A stretch of DNA of 5,405 bases from Legionella sp. (GTDB lineage Bacteria; Pseudomonadota; Gammaproteobacteria; Legionellales; Legionellaceae), in contig SCSO01000280.1 in NCBI GenBank assembly GCA_004297865.1, forward strand, positions 1-5,405, written 5' to 3'. The notes beneath the pieces are model-generated. The model was not told the origin of the DNA, searched no databases, and saw only the letters and a list, made by a program, of their open reading frames with translations. This document shows positions 1 through 4,747 of this stretch, piece after piece (positions within the stretch are counted from its first letter, which is position 1; every line of letters starts with the position of its first letter). A program made the translations under genes and the position numbers.

Positions 1-976
1 GTACGACTATTTGGTTGTAGCTACCGGTAGTACCCATACTTATTTCGGGCATGAACCTTGGAGTCAATTTGCACCGGGTTTGAAAACAATTGCGGATGCC
101 ACTTTAATTCGCCACCACATTTTATCCGCTTTTGAATTAGCTGAGTTGGCAAAGAGTCAAGAAGAGCGCGAAGCTTTAATGACCTTAGTGATTATTGGCG
201 GAGGACCTACAGGGGTAGAAATGGCAGGGGCTATTTCGGAATTGGCTAAGGTCAGCTTAAAAAATGATTTTAGACAAATTGATCCTAGCAAAACCAAAGT
301 TATTCTTATAGAGTCTGGTCCCAGATTATTAGCTAGTTTCCCAGAGAATTTGGCCGAACGCGCGTTACAGAATTTGCAGGAATTAGGTGTGGTAGTTAAA
401 ACAGGTCATCCTGTCACTGACTGTACTGATCAAGGTGTCATGGTTGGCGATGAATGGATTCCTGCACGAACCTTAATTTGGGCAGCAGGAGTGAAAGCAT
501 CGCCGGCAGGTGAGTGGTTGCATGCACCTATGAATCGTGCTGGTCGAGTGTTGGTGAATGACAATCTAAGCTTGCCAGAGCATCCAGAAATCTTTGTTAT
601 TGGTGATACTGCCGTGATAAAAAATTCGGATGGTCGTGTAGTTCCCGCTTTAGCTCCTGCAGCGGTACAAGAAGGGAGATTTGTAGCCACGCAAATTAAA
701 CGCTCCCTTGCCGGTCAAAAGAATACCACGCCTTTTACCTATAAAAATTATGGCTCTATGGCAACCATAGGTCGGGGAAAAGCCATCGCAGATCTTAACT
801 CATTCACGTTAAGTGGATTTTTGGCTTGGTGGGTCTGGGGGATCATTCATTTAATGCCATTAATAGGATTCCGCAACCGTTTTATCGTAGCTTGCGACTG
901 GTTATGGTCCTACTTCACTTTTGAACGAGGGGTGCGCTTAATTACTGTTTCTAAAGACTTTCAAGGCGAATTATAG
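1..976 (+). CDS. ndh: Type II NADH dehydrogenase (NDH-2), 5'-truncated by window edge
   Basis: Single-subunit, membrane-associated FAD enzyme that passes electrons from NADH to quinone without pumping protons. The reading frame enters from the left edge (first full codon at base 2), so about 324 C-terminal residues are seen of a family that is usually ~400-430 residues; the N-terminal FAD-binding Rossmann motif is missing. Visible landmarks (numbered from the edge): YDYLVVATGS at 1-10, the second Rossmann motif IIGGGPTGVE near 64-73 (NADH binding), WAAG near 160-163, the FAD-contact motif FVIGDTA near 198-204, LAPAAVQEG near 217-225 in the place of the quinone-site AQxAxQ motif, and GSMATIGRGKAIAD near 251-264. 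A hydrophobic, Trp-rich stretch near 272-290 and an amphipathic end fit the C-terminal membrane anchor. The TTG at base 11 is an internal Leu codon, not a start. The symbol rests on the family match alone. No convincing terminator follows the stop. Confidence 0.93.
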   Translation, partial: YDYLVVATGSTHTYFGHEPWSQFAPGLKTIADATLIRHHILSAFELAELAKSQEEREALMTLVIIGGGPTGVEMAGAISELAKVSLKNDFRQIDPSKTKVILIESGPRLLASFPENLAERALQNLQELGVVVKTGHPVTDCTDQGVMVGDEWIPARTLIWAAGVKASPAGEWLHAPMNRAGRVLVNDNLSLPEHPEIFVIGDTAVIKNSDGRVVPALAPAAVQEGRFVATQIKRSLAGQKNTTPFTYKNYGSMATIGRGKAIADLNSFTLSGFLAWWVWGIIHLMPLIGFRNRFIVACDWLWSYFTFERGVRLITVSKDFQGEL

Positions 977-997
977 CGGTATAGGTATTTAATTTGA

Positions 998-1012
998 TTG
1001 ATTATTAATCAA
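998..1012. promoter_or_regulatory. Inverted repeat TTGATT-ATT-AATCAA upstream of orphan gene
   Basis: Perfect 6-bp arms around a 3-nt centre, followed by an A-rich run. It lies between the NDH-2 stop and the -10-like TATACT at 1029-1034, where an operator or activator site would sit. It is AT-rich and short, so chance is a real alternative. The arms are too weak for a good intrinsic terminator. Confidence 0.3.
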
Positions 1013-1028
1013 AAAAACAAACCTGAAC

Positions 1029-1034
1029 TATACT
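1029..1034 (+). promoter_or_regulatory. Possible -10 box (TATACT) for the orphan gene
   Basis: TATACT matches the sigma-70 -10 consensus at 5 of 6 positions and lies 25 bp upstream of the ATG at 1059. No good -35 is found at 16-18 bp; TTGATT at 998-1003 is 25 bp away, which is too far. If real, the promoter may depend on an activator. The proposal rests on the single hexamer. Confidence 0.3.
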
Positions 1035-1047
1035 TTTAGTATGTTAC

Positions 1048-1052
1048 AGGAG
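1048..1052 (+). promoter_or_regulatory. Ribosome binding site AGGAG that sets the start of the orphan gene
   Basis: AGGAG lies 6 nt before the ATG at 1059 and 9 nt before the ATG at 1062. It lies downstream of the in-frame ATG at 1041, which has no Shine-Dalgarno of its own, so the longer N-terminus starting at 1041 is unlikely. Confidence 0.7.
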
Positions 1053-1058
1053 TGTTTA

Positions 1059-2477
1059 ATGATGAAAGAAAAAACTTCTCAATCCCCACTTGTTGAAAAA
1101 GTAGAAAAATTAGAGAAAGAACAGCAAACTCTTAATGCTAATTTTATGAATTTTATAAGAAACCCTCCTGCTTCTATGTCAGAAAAGGCAAGAAAAGCAA
1201 AAATAGAACAAATGGGGGAGCAATTACAAAAAAACAATTTAAAATTAGCGGAATTAGAAAACCAATTAGCTGGAGACATAAATTATCGGGTTGATTATTT
1301 TAGGGATAATCTAAGGGCTTTTCTTGTAAATGATGAAGGTGCTATTACCACCGAAAATCTGCCTAGTAAAATGATCAAAGACGAGGGCAAATTAACAAGG
1401 GTATTCGATGCGTTTGGTTACCCAGCTCCTCTTTTAGATATTGAATCGCTAGATCCTCAAGCACTTAGAACCTTAATTGAAGAACATCTTAATGCACTTT
1501 TGCCCCTTATTTTAAACGAAGAGAGGACAGCTCTAAATCAGGAATTAATCAATGCTTTGGGAAACAATTATAATACAATGATCAAGGATATAGGCGAGAG
1601 AAATGTAGCTTTGATGTTTGTACAAGCTTTGGTTTTTTCTTACGGAGGAAGGGTATCAGATAAATTTAACAAATTGCACAGCAAAGAAGACCTCGATAAT
1701 AATCCAGAATTAAAAGAGAAATATAAAAATTTTCAGATCGAAATAGGGAAACTTACTTCTGAAACCACATTGAATGGACTTTCTAAATCCTTAAACGTTA
1801 CTAAAGAGGATGTTGTTAAACTTCAAGAGCTAATAGGTGAAGATCCACAGAAATTTTCTAAACATAAAGCCATTATGGATAATCTTGGTGGTGCTATTGA
1901 TGCCTTTGAAATGAATATGGACGCTCTGGTTCAAAGCAAATTCATAATAGCAGTCGAAATGATTGTTGAGAATTTCCCTGAGTTACCTGCGAATTTTAAA
2001 CCCGCAGAAGCAAACTGGTTTAAAAAATTTGCTAGGTGGATAACAAATAATGAGAATTTATTTCAAAGCCAAGATGAAAAATTGTATGCAAAACTTATAG
2101 AGATCAAATCAAATATAACCCAAGCTTTACCCCAAGCGAAAAAAGTAGAACAGCAATCAAAAGAACCTCAAGAGACGCAGAAACCACAAACAGAACCAAC
2201 AGTTTCAACTCCACTTCAAGACTCTATACCAACAACAACTTCGGATCCTGCACCTATAATCTATGGTAAATTGCCAGCAGATCCAACATCCAATTATGGG
2301 TCTATACCAAAACCCGAAATAATTTATAGCACTTTGCCATCAGCCCTGGTTGAAGCAAAGGCGCAGGATACTATAGCTAAAACTAGAGATGTTAAAAGGG
2401 ATTTAAAGGAACTACTAACTAAGAATGATCCTGATGCCCAAACAACCGATGATCTTTCAAACACTGGTCCTAGTTAG
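1059..2477 (+). CDS. Orphan coiled-coil/helical protein with three YxxL/I-P motifs in a proline-rich tail
   Basis: I do not recognise a family. The start at 1059 (or the adjacent ATG at 1062) is chosen from AGGAG 6-9 nt upstream and gives 472 residues. Residues ~10-75 are rich in Lys, Glu, Gln and Leu with heptad-like spacing (LVEKVEKLEKEQQ; KLAELENQL), suggesting a coiled coil. Residues ~80-355 look alpha-helical and charged, with no signal peptide and no clear membrane segment. Residues ~360-430 are Pro/Thr/Gln/Ser-rich and probably disordered. Within them lie PIIYGKLP, SNYGSIP and EIIYSTLP, with tyrosines at 402, 413 and 423. The C-terminus is polar and acidic (DDLSNTGPS). Soluble coiled-coil domains with a disordered tyrosine-motif tail are seen among secreted effectors of intracellular bacteria, so a translocated host-signalling protein is plausible; this is inference. 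The gene stands alone between NDH-2 and a hairpin, and appears more AT-rich than NDH-2. Confidence 0.85.
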   Translation: MMKEKTSQSPLVEKVEKLEKEQQTLNANFMNFIRNPPASMSEKARKAKIEQMGEQLQKNNLKLAELENQLAGDINYRVDYFRDNLRAFLVNDEGAITTENLPSKMIKDEGKLTRVFDAFGYPAPLLDIESLDPQALRTLIEEHLNALLPLILNEERTALNQELINALGNNYNTMIKDIGERNVALMFVQALVFSYGGRVSDKFNKLHSKEDLDNNPELKEKYKNFQIEIGKLTSETTLNGLSKSLNVTKEDVVKLQELIGEDPQKFSKHKAIMDNLGGAIDAFEMNMDALVQSKFIIAVEMIVENFPELPANFKPAEANWFKKFARWITNNENLFQSQDEKLYAKLIEIKSNITQALPQAKKVEQQSKEPQETQKPQTEPTVSTPLQDSIPTTTSDPAPIIYGKLPADPTSNYGSIPKPEIIYSTLPSALVEAKAQDTIAKTRDVKRDLKELLTKNDPDAQTTDDLSNTGPS

Positions 2478-2501
2478 TTTAAAGTTTATTTGAAGCAGTA
2501 A

Positions 2502-2520
2502 GCCCCGTACGCAACGGGGC
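2502..2520. terminator. GC-rich hairpin between convergent genes
   Basis: GCCCCGT pairs perfectly with ACGGGGC around a 5-nt loop (ACGCA). It starts 25 bp after the orphan-gene stop and ends 31 bp before the end of the convergent acyltransferase gene, the classic place for a bidirectional terminator. Neither side has a good T tract (AATTAGATATT on the plus side), so termination may be weak or factor-assisted. Confidence 0.6.
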
Positions 2521-2551
2521 AATTAGATATTATGAAATAATAAGATTAAAG

Positions 2552-3571
2552 TTACCGTCTTGCATAGAGCACAGCGTCATCTCTTACAGCTTCTTCTGTT
2601 TTTAACTCTTTGATTTTCAGTCGGTGATCATCTTGTTGAAGTTTATTACTCCAAATTAGAAGATGTTTTTTATCAGCTATTTCAGTGTCAATTTTCTTAA
2701 TTTGTTCAGGAGTCAATTCCTCAGTGAAACGATAGTATGCATACAATTGTGCGCAGATCTCATTCATTTTTTGTTCATCAGTTAAGGCTGCATTTTGAGG
2801 TTTCAAGTGAAAATCAATCGTAGGACATAAAGTAGTTCGCACATTGTTCATATGCAGCATGGATAGAAATGAACGATAATAAGCGTTGTTTCTTACAAAT
2901 AGAGGAATGAGGGGATTTTCTAAGCTCCAGAAACCATCGAGTCTAACAACGTAAATAGGTAATTTATGCTTCACGGCTAGATCGGCGATACCATTATAAA
3001 TTTTATGAGGCTCTATACCCTTATACGCAAAGTTACCTTGAGGAAAGATGGCTACACAACCATTATTATCAAGCGCCTCATCGGCAAGGGTTAACGCCGT
3101 GCTTCTAGGTTTTACCTTATCAGCTGTATCTGTGGTAACTGCAGTCTCTTTAGGCTTTTTTGAGGGGACAATAATAGCTTGGAATAATTTCAGAATATCC
3201 TCCATAAAAGGTACCCCATTAAAGCCATCGGTGGCAAAAAATCGAGGTGGAGAATTTTTAAGCTTTGCACCAACAGCCACAGCTTCCCATCCGGTTCGAT
3301 GCGGGCCCATGGCGATTAATTTTTTTCCTTCCGCAGGAATTGCTAAATCTTCGTTATTAGTATGAAACAAACGCATTATTATCACTAAAAAACCAGCTAA
3401 AGTGCGCGCTACCCGACTATCATAGTTAATACGATTTTGGGATTCTGCAAACAGAGCAAAGGTGTAGGTGGCTGTAGCCAGGCCAGCCATTAGAAGCAAT
3501 AAATTATAAGCGCTGAAGGTCGATTCCGCTGCACTATCGGAATTAATAGCTAGAAAATCACAGTCATACAT
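2552..3571 (-). CDS. PlsC-like (LPLAT-family) acyltransferase with altered HX4D and FPEGT motifs
   Basis: Likely transfers an acyl chain to a lysophospholipid or related glycerol acceptor at the inner membrane. Length is 339 residues. The start is firm: AAAGGAG lies 7 nt before the ATG. A hydrophobic segment at ~21-42 and a second at ~57-68 suggest N-terminal membrane anchoring. LPLAT blocks follow in order: GPHRTGWEA at 89-97 (block I, H91 and E96 in an HX4E arrangement instead of HX4D), FFATDGFNGVPFMEDIL at 111-127 (block II region), IFPQGNFAYKG at 175-185 (block III, normally FPEGTR; Glu replaced by Gln178), and LPIYVVRLDG at 204-213 (block IV). A charged ~80-residue C-terminal tail follows. 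The conserved His and the order of blocks support the fold; substrate and activity are uncertain because both acidic signature positions are changed. It converges on the orphan gene. The upstream gap holds repeat copy 1, so co-transcription with the hydrolase is doubtful. Confidence 0.85.
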   Translation of the reverse strand: MYDCDFLAINSDSAAESTFSAYNLLLLMAGLATATYTFALFAESQNRINYDSRVARTLAGFLVIIMRLFHTNNEDLAIPAEGKKLIAMGPHRTGWEAVAVGAKLKNSPPRFFATDGFNGVPFMEDILKLFQAIIVPSKKPKETAVTTDTADKVKPRSTALTLADEALDNNGCVAIFPQGNFAYKGIEPHKIYNGIADLAVKHKLPIYVVRLDGFWSLENPLIPLFVRNNAYYRSFLSMLHMNNVRTTLCPTIDFHLKPQNAALTDEQKMNEICAQLYAYYRFTEELTPEQIKKIDTEIADKKHLLIWSNKLQQDDHRLKIKELKTEEAVRDDAVLYARR

Positions 3572-3578
3572 ATAATTG

Positions 3579-3585
3579 CTCCTTT
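3579..3585 (-). promoter_or_regulatory. Strong ribosome binding site AAAGGAG for the acyltransferase
   Basis: On the minus strand AAAGGAG sits 7 nt before the ATG at 3571-3569, near-ideal spacing. It fixes the N-terminus at MYDCDF. Confidence 0.8.
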
Positions 3586-3616
3586 AAAACAAGGCTTTTG
3601 AGACAAATAAAAAGGG

Positions 3617-3628
3617 TAATGTACATTA
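3617..3628. promoter_or_regulatory. Perfect 12-bp palindrome TAATGTACATTA, possible operator
   Basis: A perfect self-complementary 12-mer in the acyltransferase leader, overlapping the candidate -10 box. Dimeric regulators often bind such sites over a promoter. No regulator gene lies next to it, and a chance origin in AT-rich DNA cannot be excluded. Confidence 0.3.
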
Positions 3629-3646
3629 AATGGACTAAAACTGCAA
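3618..3646 (-). promoter_or_regulatory. Possible sigma-70 promoter of the acyltransferase
   Basis: On the minus strand TTGCAG (3646-3641) is followed after 17 bp by TACATT (3623-3618). Matches to consensus are 3 of 6 and 4 of 6, with ideal spacing, 47 bp upstream of the start codon. The -10 lies inside the 12-bp palindrome at 3617-3628. The match is weak and the region is AT-rich. Confidence 0.3.
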
Positions 3647-3674
3647 ATTTTATGCGTAAATGGTTCGTTTTAGG

Positions 3675-3844
3675 ACATTGGGGAATTCGCTGCGCTCCTT
3701 TTGTTGGGTCTATATCTTTGTAGGTTGGGTCGCGACCCAACAGGGGAGCGCAGCGACTTCTTCTCTAATAAGGAAGTCGCTGCTCTCTTTTTGTTGGGTC
3801 GCGACCCAACCTACATTTAGACGGTCAGGGTCCGTCCCCAATGT
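3675..3844. repeat. 10-bp inverted repeats bracketing repeat copy 1
   Basis: ACATTGGGGA at 3675-3684 is the exact reverse complement of TCCCCAATGT at 3835-3844. The pair encloses copy 1, and the right end stops 3 bp before the hydrolase stop codon. Copy 2 has no such flanks. They may be the ends of an outer element into which the compound repeat inserted, or part of an older stem. Confidence 0.55.
3687..3819. repeat. Compound palindromic repeat, copy 1 (133 bp)
   Basis: Aligns along its full length with 4592-4720 in the same orientation. Order: a truncated arm ending in GTTGGGTC (3703-3710), the joint TATATCTT, then a long hairpin with left arm 3719-3760, loop 3761-3772 and right arm 3773-3815. 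Each arm contains the same perfect 18-bp palindrome GTTGGGTCGCGACCCAAC (3724-3741 and 3793-3810). The inner stem AGCGCAGCGACTTC pairs with the right arm with one mismatch. No coding capacity is credible; the structure resembles REP/MITE-type non-autonomous elements. It fills most of the 276-bp gap between the hydrolase stop and the acyltransferase start. The rest of that gap is AT-rich leader on one side and a short inverted-repeat flank on the other. Confidence 0.9.
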
Positions 3845-3847
3845 TTC

Positions 3848-4585
3848 TCACTTAACCATTCTAGAAATCAAGCTCAATAACTCGCCTCGACTCGTTGAAG
3901 AAAAATCATGATTTGCTTCTGCTATAGTAAACGACGGAATTTGAGCGAGAGGCTGTTGCGCGCCTAAAACCTGATCCTGCCCAGCAAAAACCATATGCAC
4001 CTCATTATGTAGCGCCAGATCACTATATAAGGCTGATGCATCAATAGTTTTGAACTCCGTCCAAAACTCCCTGGGTACTTCTATAAGCAAATCCGATCGG
4101 AGTAAAAGAGAATCACCTTGAAGATTGAGATTGGAGCCTGGATTTTTCCATCCTTGGGTTTTAATGAACTCCGCAAAAGGAGAAATAATCGGGGGAGCCA
4201 GTAATACAATTTTTGCTTGAGAGGGCTGCTCTAGAGCAAGGGTAATGCAACCTTGGGAATGACCAATAAAAATGAAATTATCAATAGAGTAGTTTTCTTT
4301 AATGTAATGGATAACCTGATTTAAACGTTGGCGCTGAAGTGGAAAAGGTAAAGCAATGCAGCGATCTTTTAACACTTGCGAATATTCTGCGCGTACAGAG
4401 AGTATGGTAGCAAAACAGTTAGATTCTATATCAACAAATAATCCTCTTGATTGCCGCGTTACGCCAAAACCATGCACCAAAACAACCGCGGTTTTTGCTA
4501 AGGGATTACCAGTAAATTCAACTTCGAAAGGGTGATCAGCAGTGAGCTTAATTATTTTTTTAAAGTGGTCGGTGTTATTGGGCAT
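3848..4585 (-). CDS. Small alpha/beta-hydrolase-fold protein (serine hydrolase)
   Basis: Predicted cytoplasmic serine hydrolase (esterase, lipase or thioesterase type) of 245 residues; substrate unknown. The ATG at 4585-4583 is chosen because the frame upstream of it is only repeat sequence read through (an extension to a TTG at 4645 would be encoded by the palindromic element). Motifs in order: VLVHGFG at 35-41 (oxyanion-hole HG), nucleophile elbow GHSQG at 108-112 with Ser110, acid Asp204 in FAGQD, and His226 in ANHDF. The triad is complete and in the usual spacing. No signal peptide or membrane segment is evident. The segment ~140-190, with little resemblance to a core strand-helix repeat, is probably the lid or cap. 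The ribosome binding site is poor (GAAG 9 nt upstream, inside the repeat). The gene is bracketed by the two same-orientation repeat copies. Confidence 0.88.
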   Translation of the reverse strand: MPNNTDHFKKIIKLTADHPFEVEFTGNPLAKTAVVLVHGFGVTRQSRGLFVDIESNCFATILSVRAEYSQVLKDRCIALPFPLQRQRLNQVIHYIKENYSIDNFIFIGHSQGCITLALEQPSQAKIVLLAPPIISPFAEFIKTQGWKNPGSNLNLQGDSLLLRSDLLIEVPREFWTEFKTIDASALYSDLALHNEVHMVFAGQDQVLGAQQPLAQIPSFTIAEANHDFSSTSRGELLSLISRMVK

Positions 4586-4591
4586 ATTAAA

Positions 4592-4720
4592 TCGCTTCGT
4601 TTTTGTTGGGTCTATATCTTTGTAGGTTGGGTCTTGACCCAACAAGGGAGCGAAGCGACTTCTTACTAATAAGGAAGTCGCTTCGCTCTTTTTGTTGGGT
4701 CGTGACCCAACCTACATTTA
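4592..4720. repeat. Compound palindromic repeat, copy 2 (129 bp)
   Basis: Same arrangement as copy 1: a truncated arm ending in GTTGGGTC (4605-4612), the joint TATATCTT, left arm 4621-4662, loop 4663-4673, right arm 4674-4716. The nested palindromes are imperfect here (GTTGGGTCTTGACCCAAC at 4626-4643; GTTGGGTCGTGACCCAAC at 4694-4711). The inner stem GAGCGAAGCGACTTC / GAAGTCGCTTCGCTC is a perfect 15-bp pairing. The element occupies over 80% of the 157-bp gap between the YYW-repeat gene and the hydrolase, ending 6 bp before the hydrolase ATG. Confidence 0.9.
4648..4693 (+). terminator. Terminator-like stem with T5 tract inside repeat copy 2 (plus strand)
   Basis: A perfect 15-bp GC-rich stem with an 11-nt loop is followed directly by TTTTT on the plus strand, the form of a Rho-independent terminator. 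The genes on both sides run on the minus strand, where the same stem has no U tract after it. It could stop antisense transcription into the YYW-repeat gene, or be a by-product of the repeat's structure. Confidence 0.4.
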
Positions 4721-4747
4721 ATAACGGAGACCCAGCGTACATTTAAT
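4713..4747. repeat. Direct repeat TACATTTAAT at the right edge of copy 2
   Basis: TACATTTAAT occurs at 4713-4722 (overlapping the end of the element) and again at 4738-4747, overlapping the stop codon of the YYW-repeat gene. It may be a trace of slippage or insertion; ten AT-rich bases are weak evidence. Confidence 0.35.

Noticed and set aside
430..690. Minus-strand open frame within NDH-2
   Set aside because: Shadow of a well-conserved flavoprotein gene; no recognisable features.
988..1009. PmrA-type direct repeat (TTTAAT / ATTAAT) upstream of the orphan gene
   Set aside because: The two half-sites are 16 bp apart instead of about 11, and the flanking bases do not fit; AT-rich chance match.
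1041..1058. Extended N-terminus of the orphan protein from the ATG at 1041
   Set aside because: The AGGAG lies inside this extension and points to 1059/1062; the upstream ATG has no ribosome binding site.
1079..1279. Minus-strand open frame opposite the coiled-coil region
   Set aside because: Phe/Ser/Cys-rich product is what results from reading Lys/Glu/Leu codons in antisense; a shadow.
3048..3365. Plus-strand open frame antisense to the acyltransferase
   Set aside because: It lies entirely opposite conserved acyltransferase blocks and has no ribosome binding site or recognisable motif.
3660..3911. Plus-strand open frame of 83 codons across repeat copy 1
   Set aside because: It translates the palindromic repeat, runs into the hydrolase gene antisense, and shows only repeat-derived peptide (RSFCWV / LSFCWV).
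4586..4645. N-terminal extension of the hydrolase to the TTG at 4645
   Set aside because: The added 20 residues are a translation of the palindromic repeat, unrelated to the hydrolase fold, and the ATG at 4585 gives a normal N-terminus.
3687..4720. CRISPR array
   Set aside because: Only two long copies with an entire gene between them; no short regular repeats and spacers.
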